Origin: Candidatus Sysuiplasma superficiale
GTDB lineage: Archaea > Thermoplasmatota > Thermoplasmata > Sysuiplasmatales > Sysuiplasmataceae
Assembly (NCBI GenBank): GCA_019720975.1
Contig: JAGVSJ010000006.1
Location: 1-64,000, forward strand
Reading direction: 5' to 3'
Length of the DNA stretch: 64,000 nucleotides
In this document: positions 10,270 through 18,349 of the stretch, piece by piece
Numbering within the stretch: position 1 is the stretch's first letter
Layout of the letters: the number at the start of each line of letters is the position of its first letter
Made by a program: the position numbers and the translations under genes
The notes under the pieces: model-generated
The model's input: only the letters and a program-made list of their open reading frames with translations
What the model was told of the DNA's origin: nothing
Database searches by the model: none

Positions 10270-12452
10270 CTTATTCTTGAACCCGGTCCTATTTTCCCGC
10301 CATCAACGGTGATTGCAACATCGTCCTTTTTCAGTGGGACGATTCCGTCGGCCCCGACCATTACCGCGATTTCAGATGAATCAGGCGGGCATTCACCCGA
10401 TAAGCGCAGTTCTCCCCGGGAGAGGCAGGCGATCCTGAGGTCTGCCTTCCTGAATTCGTCAATAGTTATCGTTCCTGCGCTGATTCCTCGGCTGCAGTCA
10501 AGCGGGCCTACAGGAACGTCTGAAGCAGGTGTCAGGAACTTGACGCTGTCGCCGTTTTCAGCAGCAAGTATCATTCCCTGCGACTGATACCCTCTGAGGT
10601 TTGCAGTTGCGAGATTTGCAAGAACAACAACCTTCTTCCCTGTCAGCTGCTCCTCTGTATAGTAGGGTCTCAGGCCGGCAACTATCTGTCTGCGTTCACC
10701 TATATCCAGTTCAAGCAGATAGAGCTTGTCAGCTGAGGGGTGCTTTCTGACTGAAAGTATAAGCCCGACCCTCATATCAAGCACGCTGTCTTTTTCGGCG
10801 CTTCCTTCAAGAACTCCCGGAATGCTCCTGGCATCGATCCTTTCAAAGACAGGCGCGGGTTCATTCAAAGTGAAGGATGAAGGTGTACTGTCAAGCATAT
10901 CCCATTTAAGCTGCTCTTCCGGACTCAAGCCCAGAAAATGCATTATCTTTTCAGAGGAGTAAGGCAGAAATGGGCTGGACATGATCGCAAGCCTCCTCAC
11001 CAGCTCAAGATTATTAAACATATCAGCAGAGCATTTTTCCCTGCTGTTTTTTATTGTCGCCCAGGGAGCACAACGGTCAAAGAACTGGTTTCCCCTCTGT
11101 GCAAGGTCTATTATTGACTTCAGCGCCTTTTTGAATTCACAGGCTTCTATGTGGGAGGAGACAGAGGCAGCTGCAACAGATGAGTCGGATATCGCCGGCT
11201 GAAGATCAATACCTTCTGCGGGACACGACAAACTGCCAAAATTTTTGTATGAAAAGGAGAGAACACGGTGATAATAGTTGCCTAGAGTGGCAACGAGTTC
11301 GTTATTGATCTTGGCCACCATGTCTTCGAGACTGAACGTGCTGTCCCTTCCTTCAGGCATCACAGAAGTCAGATAATATCTGATATGTTCTGGCTTGAAG
11401 TGCCTGCCAAGCTCGCGTATTTCCGGAGCTCCGCCCCTGCTCTTTGAAAATTTGAGTTTAGAATTGCCAGGCATGAGGTATTCGTTCGCAACAACATTGA
11501 ACGGCAGCCTAAGACTGCCGTGCGCAATAAGCATCGCGGGCCAGATTATAGTGTGGAATGGAATGTTATCCTTACCCATGAAATAGTAGTGTTCAGTCTT
11601 CTCCTCCTGCCAGTACCTCTTCCATCCGTCGGGGTTTCCTGTTCTGCTGAAAAGTTCAATCGTGGCGGACAGGTAGCCGATAACAGCCTCCATCCATACG
11701 TAAATGACCTTTCCGCTGTACTCCGGAAGAGGGACAGGCACACCCCAGTCCAGATCCCTTGTGGCCGATCTGTCATCAAGGCCAGACTCTATCCAGTTGA
11801 GTGAAAAATCAATTACATTCTGGCGCCAGCCATGAACTGACCTCAAATATGCCTGTAGGGGGTCAGAGAACTTCGATAGAGCAAAGAAGAGCTGAGTGGA
11901 TTCCCTGAGAACAGTAGGGTTTGAGCATATGGTGCATCTGGGATGTATCAGTTCGCCGGGTTCAAAGGTAGATCTGCAGACTTCACACTGGTTTCCCTTT
12001 GCCTCAGTATATCCGCACTTCGGACAGGTGCCGATGACGTATGTATCTGCGAGAAAACGTGAATCGGTGATGCAGTAATACTGATTCGTGGACTTCGGGT
12101 AGAGGAAGCCCTTTCTGTACAGATCGAGGAAGAATTCCTGTGAAACCTTTATGTGGTTCTCGGTGTGAGTCTTCGTGAAAATATCGAACTTTATACCGAG
12201 CCATTCGATGGATTCCTTGTTTATACGGTGATACTTTTCAGCAACCTCTTCAGGTGTTTTGCCTTCCTTCTCTGCTCTTATGGAAACAGCAGTGCCGTGC
12301 TGATCGCTTCCAGATACCATTATGACTTCGTTTCCTCTGAGTCGGTGATATCGGGAAAAAATATCGGGGCCGAGCAGTGAGCCTGCAACGTGACCCACAT
12401 GCAATGCGCCGTTCGCATATGGCCATGCCACATTTACCAGTATTCGCTTCAA
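10266..12452 (-). CDS. metG: Methionyl-tRNA synthetase with C-terminal tRNA-binding domain
   Basis: Class I synthetase charging tRNA-Met. HVGH (HIGH box) lies near residues 18-21, the zinc knuckle region CPKC...CEVC...CTIC near 145-180, and the KMSKS box as KFSKS near 335. Next come the anticodon-binding helical domain and a Trbp111-type OB fold (about 555-650; HPSADKLYLLELD, IVAGL). An extra tail of about 80 residues contains ITIDEFRKADLRI, which looks like the start of a second tRNA-binding module that does not continue in the usual way. I prefer the TTG at 12452: it sits 10 nt after GGAGGT and gives the family-typical LKRILVNVAWPYANG opening. The frame is open up to a TTG at 12479. First gene of the metG-PHP-pelA operon. 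Confidence 0.93.
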   Translation of the reverse strand: MKRILVNVAWPYANGALHVGHVAGSLLGPDIFSRYHRLRGNEVIMVSGSDQHGTAVSIRAEKEGKTPEEVAEKYHRINKESIEWLGIKFDIFTKTHTENHIKVSQEFFLDLYRKGFLYPKSTNQYYCITDSRFLADTYVIGTCPKCGYTEAKGNQCEVCRSTFEPGELIHPRCTICSNPTVLRESTQLFFALSKFSDPLQAYLRSVHGWRQNVIDFSLNWIESGLDDRSATRDLDWGVPVPLPEYSGKVIYVWMEAVIGYLSATIELFSRTGNPDGWKRYWQEEKTEHYYFMGKDNIPFHTIIWPAMLIAHGSLRLPFNVVANEYLMPGNSKLKFSKSRGGAPEIRELGRHFKPEHIRYYLTSVMPEGRDSTFSLEDMVAKINNELVATLGNYYHRVLSFSYKNFGSLSCPAEGIDLQPAISDSSVAAASVSSHIEACEFKKALKSIIDLAQRGNQFFDRCAPWATIKNSREKCSADMFNNLELVRRLAIMSSPFLPYSSEKIMHFLGLSPEEQLKWDMLDSTPSSFTLNEPAPVFERIDARSIPGVLEGSAEKDSVLDMRVGLILSVRKHPSADKLYLLELDIGERRQIVAGLRPYYTEEQLTGKKVVVLANLATANLRGYQSQGMILAAENGDSVKFLTPASDVPVGPLDCSRGISAGTITIDEFRKADLRIACLSRGELRLSGECPPDSSEIAVMVGADGIVPLKKDDVAITVDGGKIGPGSRIR

Positions 12453-12600
12453 CTTTCCGGATACCTCCTGTGCTGCCAAGCCGAAGGCATGCAGTTTGCC
12501 TCGGAGTCGCGATTATTCATAACAGCTTATTAACATTATCTGACAGGCCGCCCGGGCTCTCCATAACCTGTGCTGAATAGATATGCCTGTTTCATCAGGA

Positions 12601-12616
12601 CTCTAGGTCTCTAGGT
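12601..12616. repeat. Perfect 8-bp tandem duplication upstream of dtxR
   Basis: CTCTAGGT occurs twice head to tail. It lies 20 bp upstream of the TATA box of the DtxR-type gene. TAGGT matches part of the operator half-site TTAGG, so it may be an auxiliary regulator site, or it may be chance. Confidence 0.4.
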
Positions 12617-12635
12617 TTTAAGGCAAATGCAAACT

Positions 12636-12643
12636 TTTATATA
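12636..12643 (+). promoter_or_regulatory. TATA box of the dtxR-type gene
   Basis: TTTATATA, a strong archaeal TATA box. Transcription would begin about 25-28 nt downstream, near 12664-12668, inside the palindrome at 12655-12677. The remaining leader carries GGAG 6 nt before the ATG at 12689. Confidence 0.7.
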
Positions 12644-12654
12644 GAGATGTTAAC

Positions 12655-12677
12655 GTTATTAGGTATAGCCTAATAAC
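12655..12677. promoter_or_regulatory. DtxR-box-like operator over the transcription start
   Basis: A perfect inverted repeat GTTATTAGG-N5-CCTAATAAC. The core TTAGGTATAGCCTAA closely matches the classical DtxR/IdeR iron box (TTAGGTTAGCCTAA). It spans the expected transcription start of the adjacent DtxR-family gene, so binding would block initiation: metal-dependent autorepression is the simplest reading. Confidence 0.75.
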
Positions 12678-12688
12678 TGGAGCATACA

Positions 12689-13111
12689 ATGAGCGAAAAG
12701 AGAAATACGCCTGAAATAACAAGAAAGGAAAGAGACTGCATAATGCGGATTGTGGAAATGACGAATGATTCATTCCCTGTCAGGCTCTGCGACCTGTCAA
12801 GAGCCATGGATGTCAAGCCGCCCTCAGCATTTGAACTTGTGAACAGACTGTCAAAAAAAGGTATGGTGAGGGCAAAGAATGGAATGATATCTCTCACCGA
12901 TGACGGAAGGAGGACATATGACAGGATAAAGTTCAGTCATCGCGCACTTGAGTCCCTGCTGGTGAAGGGTGGAATATCAGCGGATACTGCGTGCAGGGAA
13001 ATAGAAACGTTTGACTACATAGTTGAAAGAAAGACTGCACTTGCGATATTGAAAACCATCGGAAATCCTTCTGAATGCCCGCACGGACTTCCGATAAGGT
13101 CAAGGGAATAG
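12689..13111 (+). CDS. DtxR/MntR-family metal-dependent transcription regulator
   Basis: A 140-residue repressor with an N-terminal winged helix (about 12-72; PPSAFELVNRLSKKGMV is the recognition part) and a DtxR dimerisation/metal domain (75-140) ending in CPHGLP, a family hallmark. No C-terminal SH3-like domain is present, so it is the short MntR-like form. Metal ligands are partly altered: HRALE keeps His and Glu, but the E-x-x-E-H motif of MntR reads E-T-F-D-Y, replacing Glu with Asp and His with Tyr. It likely senses Fe2+ or Mn2+ and represses its own promoter through the palindrome at 12655. It is followed after 3 bp by a NicO-like membrane protein, probably its main target. Confidence 0.88.
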   Translation: MSEKRNTPEITRKERDCIMRIVEMTNDSFPVRLCDLSRAMDVKPPSAFELVNRLSKKGMVRAKNGMISLTDDGRRTYDRIKFSHRALESLLVKGGISADTACREIETFDYIVERKTALAILKTIGNPSECPHGLPIRSRE

Positions 13112-13114
13112 GGG

Positions 13115-14101
13115 ATGGATGAAATGGTGGTGATAAATCTCTGGAATCCGAGCAACGTAGACTTCATTTCTGCGCTGATCATATCATTCCTGCTCGGAAT
13201 TGTGCACGGAATCACGCCGGACGAGCATACCTGGCCGATTACATTCTCATATTCAGTAAGCCAGAGAGGTTACAGGGGGGGCGCAAGAGCAGGCATGATA
13301 TTCGCAACAGGCTTCACCATACAGAGATCCATACTCTCTGAACTTGCCTATTTCGCTCTTGCGGGCATATTCCTAACATCACTTTCGTTCGGCTTGACTT
13401 ACATCATGGTTGGCGTTGCGATGGCGGCTGCAGGCATATATTTCGCGAGGAGGAAGAACTATTTCCACTTCCATCTTATAGAGGAAAAACTGGAATCGTT
13501 CTTCCGGCTGCATTCAAAGGGAAGCGCTGAACAGAAGGGGGAGATGGATCATACGTCCAACCCTCTAACAAGCAGAGACGGCATGTTCAGCGATGAGCCA
13601 ATACCTGCGAAGCTTGCATTTATACACGGTCTGATAGCCGGTTTCGGTTTCGGTGCCTTTGCGCTGATACTTTATCTCGTGATAGTTCCGACAATGCCCG
13701 GTCCTCTCTTCGCATTTCTTCCCGGGTTGCTGTTCGGCCTGGGCACAATGGCAATGCAGATTATGTTCGGTGCCTTTTTCGTCAGTGTGACGCGGAGAGC
13801 TGGAAAACTCTCGGAGAGGGGGATTTCATTTGTCACGAGCAGAATAACGATGAGCGTGTTGCTCTACGGCGGAATAGCATTCATCATTTCAGGAATAGGT
13901 GTGCTTCTTTATCCATCCCTGATGAACATCGGTTTTACGACAGGCATCAGGGTGCATAACCTGCACAATCTTGGAATAGGCTTTTTCCTCGTGATATTCA
14001 GTGTTGGAATAATAGGAATAGCTTCATTCATTGAATCGTTCAGAAAGGCAAAAGAGCTGGGTCTCGTAGAAAGGAAAGAGAGGGTTCCAGAGACAACTTA
14101 A
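13115..14101 (+). CDS. Polytopic membrane protein, NicO/RcnA-like metal transporter candidate
   Basis: A 328-residue membrane protein with about seven hydrophobic segments. The first helix ends in HGITPDEHTWPIT (about 28-40), which resembles the H-x4-DH metal motif of NicO/RcnA nickel-cobalt permeases; the second half begins with FIHGLIAGFGFGAF (about 168). A cytosolic linker (about 110-165) is hydrophilic and His-bearing (FHFHLIEEK). It lies 3 bp after the DtxR-type regulator in one transcription unit, so it probably carries the metal that regulator senses. Family assignment is tentative; export of Fe, Mn, Ni or Co are all possible. Confidence 0.6.
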   Translation: MDEMVVINLWNPSNVDFISALIISFLLGIVHGITPDEHTWPITFSYSVSQRGYRGGARAGMIFATGFTIQRSILSELAYFALAGIFLTSLSFGLTYIMVGVAMAAAGIYFARRKNYFHFHLIEEKLESFFRLHSKGSAEQKGEMDHTSNPLTSRDGMFSDEPIPAKLAFIHGLIAGFGFGAFALILYLVIVPTMPGPLFAFLPGLLFGLGTMAMQIMFGAFFVSVTRRAGKLSERGISFVTSRITMSVLLYGGIAFIISGIGVLLYPSLMNIGFTTGIRVHNLHNLGIGFFLVIFSVGIIGIASFIESFRKAKELGLVERKERVPETT

Positions 14102-14104
14102 ATA
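14097..14104 (+). promoter_or_regulatory. TATA box of the ABCE1 gene
   Basis: CTTAAATA overlaps the stop codon of the upstream membrane-protein gene. Transcription would start near 14127, about 9 nt before the ATG, so ABCE1 has its own promoter rather than depending on the dtxR unit. Confidence 0.5.
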
Positions 14105-14135
14105 GACACCTCCTTCTTCATTGAAATGGTAGAAG

Positions 14136-15905
14136 ATGAGGGTAGCAGTGCTGCTGGAAGACAGATGCCAGTCCAAACGTTGCAATATTGAGTGCATCGA
14201 TTTCTGTCCTGTGGTCAGGGCAGGTACTGACTGCATTGAGATGGGTGATGCAGGAAAGCCACTGATATACGAGGATCTGTGCATAGGGTGCGGCATATGT
14301 GTGAACAAGTGCCCTTTTGATGCGCTCAGGATCGAAGGGCTTCCGGATGAACTCACCGAAAGACTCGTGCACCAGTACGGAATGAATTCGTTCAGGCTTT
14401 ACGGCCTGCCAATGCCACAGGAGGGCAAGGTGATTGGCATACTGGGATCAAACGGCATAGGCAAGACCACTTCCCTTTCCATTCTTTCAGGCTCTCTGGT
14501 TCCCAATCTCGGAAAATACGAATCCAAGGGAAAAAAGGAGGACGTGATAGATTTCTTCAGGGGAACAGGGCTGCATGACTATTTTGAGCTCGTTTACAGC
14601 GGAAAACTCAGCGTTGCGGCAAAACCTCAATACGTTGACAGCATACCAAACGCTTTCAATGGAACTGTGCGCGAACTGCTGGGCAGAGTTGATGAGAAGG
14701 GAGCGATTGGCGACATGGCGGCCGAGCTCGGTATAGTTAACACGCTTGAGAGGGACATCAAACATCTCTCTGGAGGCGAACTGCAGAAAGTCGCTGTTGC
14801 CGCAACCTTCCTCAAGGATGCGGATGTCTATCTCTTTGATGAGCCTTCTTCATACCTTGACGTCAGGGAGAGGCTGAAACTTGCCGCAATGATAAGAAGG
14901 GAGAGCAAAGGAAAGAGGATAATTGTCGTGGAGCACGATCTCGCGATATTCGACTTCATTTCAGATAACGTTTACATCTATTACGGGACGTACGGGGCTT
15001 ACGGAATAGTTTCGAACGAACTGGGTTCCAGGAACGCGATCAATTCCTACCTTGAGGGGAGGATCAGGGAGGACAACATAAGGTTCAGGGACTATGCTCT
15101 TGATTTTCAGAAGAGACAGCCGGAAAGGGAGACATCATCAGTTTCCATCCTTTCATTCACCCAACTGAGGAAACGATATCAGAATTTCAATCTGAGCGTA
15201 GACGCAGGCGAAGTGCGGAAGGGGGAGGTGATAGGGATCCTTGGCCCAAATGCAACTGGCAAGACCACATTCATCAAGATGCTTGCGGGAGTCGAAAGGC
15301 CTGAAGCCGGAGATATCACAAGGACTGCCCAGGTGAGCTATAAACCGCAATATATCAGCGCGGACACTGATATTACTGTTGAACAGTTATTTTCATCACA
15401 GGCAGGACAGCGGCTCAATGAGCAGTTCTATTTGGCCGAAGTGATGGAACCCATGGAAATGCGCCATCTGATGGGAAGGAAGCTCACAGATCTCTCAGGG
15501 GGAGAACTGCAGAGAACTGCAATATCGCTCTGCCTGATGAGGGAGGCGGATATATACCTCATCGATGAACCGTCCGCATACCTTGATTCAGCACAGAGAA
15601 TGAATGCGTCGAGAGTCATAAGGCGTGTCATGGAAAACAGCAAAAAGTCAGCATTCGTGGTGGAGCATGACCTCTATTTCACAGATCTTGTATCGGACAG
15701 GCTGATGGTGTTCGACGGCATCCCTGGTGTTGAAGGACACGGCATGTCGCCCATGACGATGCGGGACGGCATGAATACATTTCTCAAATCTGTGGGAATC
15801 ACATTCAGAAGGGACGGGAGGACAAACAGACCCAGGATCAATAAACCTGACTCAAAACTGGACAGGGAACAGAGAAGCTCCAACAACTACTACTACGAAG
15901 ACTGA
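14136..15905 (+). CDS. Ribosome recycling ATPase ABCE1 (Rli1)
   Basis: A 589-residue twin ABC ATPase that splits ribosomes after termination or pelota rescue. An N-terminal ferredoxin-like domain (1-75) carries two Cys clusters for [4Fe-4S] centres (CQSKRCNIECIDFCP and CIGCGICVNKCPFDA). The first NBD has Walker A GSNGIGKTT (about 109-117), signature LSGGELQKV and Walker B VYLFDEPSSYLD; the second has GPNATGKTT (about 370), LSGGELQRT and IYLIDEPSAYLD. The hinge region and order match the family and the length is usual (about 590-600). It is essential in archaea. Pelota, its partner, lies 5 kb upstream on the other strand. It ends convergent with the flavin reductase, 5 bp apart. Confidence 0.96.
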   Translation: MRVAVLLEDRCQSKRCNIECIDFCPVVRAGTDCIEMGDAGKPLIYEDLCIGCGICVNKCPFDALRIEGLPDELTERLVHQYGMNSFRLYGLPMPQEGKVIGILGSNGIGKTTSLSILSGSLVPNLGKYESKGKKEDVIDFFRGTGLHDYFELVYSGKLSVAAKPQYVDSIPNAFNGTVRELLGRVDEKGAIGDMAAELGIVNTLERDIKHLSGGELQKVAVAATFLKDADVYLFDEPSSYLDVRERLKLAAMIRRESKGKRIIVVEHDLAIFDFISDNVYIYYGTYGAYGIVSNELGSRNAINSYLEGRIREDNIRFRDYALDFQKRQPERETSSVSILSFTQLRKRYQNFNLSVDAGEVRKGEVIGILGPNATGKTTFIKMLAGVERPEAGDITRTAQVSYKPQYISADTDITVEQLFSSQAGQRLNEQFYLAEVMEPMEMRHLMGRKLTDLSGGELQRTAISLCLMREADIYLIDEPSAYLDSAQRMNASRVIRRVMENSKKSAFVVEHDLYFTDLVSDRLMVFDGIPGVEGHGMSPMTMRDGMNTFLKSVGITFRRDGRTNRPRINKPDSKLDREQRSSNNYYYED

Positions 15906-15910
15906 CTGTT

Positions 15911-16426
15911 TCAGTGCCTGAATTCAGGAAGTCTGAATGTTCCGTCTGGCGCCATGGTGGCGTAACCGCTGGCAAAATATATAAGCGGAAATCCCCCGGA
16001 AAAGCCTTCGATGCGGGTTACATTTCCGACTACAAGCTTATGGTCAGCCGCCGATATCACATTCTCAATGTCTATCTCGATTGCACCCACACAACCGTCT
16101 ATGATTGGTTGTCCGTTTCTCCCCAAATGAGTCGGTACAGTGGAAAATTTAAAATCCTGACTGTTTCTCTTAGCAAATGTCTCCGACACATGCCTTTGCT
16201 GGTGTGAAAGAAAGGATATAGCTGCCCTGTGGACACTTTGAATGAGCCTGGTTGTTTCCGCCTCATCCTGCAGAGAAACCACGACAGAAGGAGGATTTAA
16301 CGACAGTGAAAAAAGTGCGTTCGCCGTCATGCCAGCTCTCATTCTGCCATCGGTCGCTGCTATCACTGTGACACCGGTGGGGAAGGAGGAAATTGCCTTC
16401 CTGAATTCGTGCTCGCTGACTGACAT
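15911..16426 (-). CDS. Flavin reductase-like FMN-binding split-barrel protein
   Basis: A 171-residue single-domain protein of the HpaC/flavin reductase family, which reduces FMN or FAD with NAD(P)H or uses bound FMN in small redox reactions. Visible: FPTGVTVIAA (15-24), the GMTANALFSLSLNPPSVVVSL stretch (about 32-52) that binds the flavin phosphate, FAKRNSQDFKF (84-94) and the terminal DHKLVVGNV strand (about 127-135). A box GTTAAATAAAG (16448-16458, read leftward) lies about 27 nt before the ATG, giving a leaderless message. Monocistronic; no monooxygenase partner is nearby, so its physiological acceptor is unknown. Confidence 0.85.
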   Translation of the reverse strand: MSVSEHEFRKAISSFPTGVTVIAATDGRMRAGMTANALFSLSLNPPSVVVSLQDEAETTRLIQSVHRAAISFLSHQQRHVSETFAKRNSQDFKFSTVPTHLGRNGQPIIDGCVGAIEIDIENVISAADHKLVVGNVTRIEGFSGGFPLIYFASGYATMAPDGTFRLPEFRH

Positions 16427-16559
16427 TTATACATCGAAAACGGATCTGTTAAATAAAGATACAGTAGAGGGGGACCGCAATGGCCTGGAATTCTGCTGCT
16501 TGAACGGCATTCCGGCAGATCGGCGGGTAACGGCTCAGCGACACTTACACTCATTCCTT

Positions 16560-17189
16560 TCATGTTCGATACCTGGCAGACCTTCTTCGCCGAAATATAA
16601 AATAGAGTATGGAAGAAAGCACGATGAGCGCTATCACGGCTGCTGCCAGATCATTGAGGTATGAGAGAATCGAGTGCACTGCTGCCATGTTTCTGCCCAG
16701 TTCGTATCCTGCAACTGTAAGTACCGAAATGAAAAGCAGACTGCCTGCAATAGTGAATATGATAAAACGCCTGAAATCCATCAATGCGATGCCTGCCGGA
16801 AGGGAAATATATGTCCTGACGAGAGGTATGACCCTCCCGGCAAAAACCGCACTGTCGCCATGCCGTCTGAAGAAAGCGTCGGCTCTGTCAATATCGCCGC
16901 GCCTGATCAGTAGATATGGGCCGTATTTTTCCACTACCCTTCTTCCGCCATACTTCCCTATGAGCCAGGAGAAAGTGGAGCCTGTGACGGAGGCGATTGT
17001 GGCAACGAGTATAACTGCTGCCAGACTGAAACTGCCCCTGTAAGCCAGAACACCGGCCAGTATCATTACGGCCTCGCCTGCAACAGGAACCATCATGCTG
17101 TCGAGTGTCATGAGGTAGAAGATACCTAAATAGCCAAGGGAAAGAAGCACACTCAAACTTATTGTAAAGAGATCAGAAATGATTGCCAT
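16560..17189 (-). CDS. DedA-family membrane protein
   Basis: A 209-residue DedA/SNARE-associated (VTT-fold) protein with about five membrane segments. Family features include the re-entrant opening (VPVAGEAVMILAG) with its conserved Glu, GSTFSWLIGKYGGRR, a F-x-R-H-G motif (FFRRHGDSAVFAGR) and the P-x-R motif region IPLVRTYISLPAG. DedA proteins act as lipid scramblases or flippases and support membrane homeostasis. I chose the ATG at 17189 because GGAGG lies 7-8 nt before it; the frame is open to 17231. It stands near the SelB-like gene but without obvious functional link. Confidence 0.85.
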   Translation of the reverse strand: MAIISDLFTISLSVLLSLGYLGIFYLMTLDSMMVPVAGEAVMILAGVLAYRGSFSLAAVILVATIASVTGSTFSWLIGKYGGRRVVEKYGPYLLIRRGDIDRADAFFRRHGDSAVFAGRVIPLVRTYISLPAGIALMDFRRFIIFTIAGSLLFISVLTVAGYELGRNMAAVHSILSYLNDLAAAVIALIVLSSILYFIFRRRRSARYRT

Positions 17190-17266
17190 TTTATCTCCTC
17201 CTTCTGACAGCGACTGTGTTTTCTGTGGCACAGATGTACAGCTTCACCCTCATCTCTCCTGCAGGC

Positions 17267-18226
17267 CTAGACGATGAACTTTCCCGCCCGTCCGTGGCCC
17301 GATATTCTCAGCTGACCTGGAGGCTTTGCGCTGAAAACAACAGCGCGCTCATCCTCAAACGCTATTTCCTGGTCTGCCTCGAGTTCTAGCCTACCGCTGA
17401 ATTCAATAACCCGTGACTGAACGCACTGGAGGCCAATGTTGAGATGGACAATCCTTCCAGGTTCGATTGCCTCCCTGTAATAGTTCTCCTTTGCGAAGGA
17501 CATAGATATGGACCGCGAGGACTGAAAATGCATGTTGTTCGTGAGGACAGTTCCTCTGGGGATCTGGTCCGGAGTCAGACCGCGAAGAGCAAGACCGACC
17601 CTGCTGCCTGCTTCCGCAGATTGGTGGTCTATATCGAATATCTGTATCGAGCGGACAAGACCTTCGTCTCCTCCGGGCATCGAAATCAGCTTGTCGTGAA
17701 CCCTGACAGTGCCATACCGCACTATTCCAAGCACAACCGTCCCAGCACCCTTTACCTCGAAGGAGTGATCTACATCAACTCTCCAGAAATCACCCTCTGG
17801 ATTCCTCTCCGGATTAAGATTTAGAATGAATTCCCAAATTCTCCTGTCTACGTCCTCATCCTTCGTCATCACATTCCATCCCGCGAGCCTTGACTTTACG
17901 AGCGAGGCAACCCTGTCCGCGATGCCTGATTCAGCAACGACGATCCCGGGAAGAGAAAAGGTGCTAATGGCAACGATCTCCTCTCCGAAGGTGCTGTCTA
18001 TGGAAGAGGCGAAGAGAACCGCTGCATCTGACATGTAGAGAGACTGTAACAGCGGTTGCACCCTCTCGGGGTATGTCTGCGGCACGGTGATGCTAACAGC
18101 CATATCCCCTTCGCGCTTGTCGAATATCAGCAGATCGCTTGCTGTGCCCTTCTTTGCAATCCTGGAGGCAATCGAAGAAAGAACTTCGGTAGTATCTCCA
18201 ACAAATACAACATTTGCGAACCTCAA
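17267..18226 (-). CDS. SelB-like elongation-factor paralogue with a degenerate GTPase domain (SelBL)
   Basis: A 319-residue protein related to EF-Tu/SelB. The C-terminal part has the EF-Tu domain 2 barrel (about 150-235; FEVKGAGTVVLGIVRYGTV, RSIQIFDIDHQSAEAGSRVGLALRG) and a third barrel. The N-terminal half keeps the order of a GTPase fold but lacks the GxxxxGK(S/T) loop, reading VGDTTEVLSS, and has no NKxD. It matches the archaeal SelBL group: SelB-like proteins without GTP-binding residues in organisms that need not use selenocysteine. Function unknown. The TTG at 18226 is preferred because GGAGGTGG lies just upstream and gives the natural MRFANVVFVG opening; the frame is open to 18295. Confidence 0.75.
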   Translation of the reverse strand: MRFANVVFVGDTTEVLSSIASRIAKKGTASDLLIFDKREGDMAVSITVPQTYPERVQPLLQSLYMSDAAVLFASSIDSTFGEEIVAISTFSLPGIVVAESGIADRVASLVKSRLAGWNVMTKDEDVDRRIWEFILNLNPERNPEGDFWRVDVDHSFEVKGAGTVVLGIVRYGTVRVHDKLISMPGGDEGLVRSIQIFDIDHQSAEAGSRVGLALRGLTPDQIPRGTVLTNNMHFQSSRSISMSFAKENYYREAIEPGRIVHLNIGLQCVQSRVIEFSGRLELEADQEIAFEDERAVVFSAKPPGQLRISGHGRAGKFIV

Positions 18227-18349
18227 CAGCCCACCTCCACGAACACCGCAGATTGCACGAAGCCCGGAGAATTGTGACAGAGTGGCAGACAGCATTTATT
18301 CATACACATCCACTTTCCTGAACAGTGAGCGCGGTGCAGGACGCGGAAT

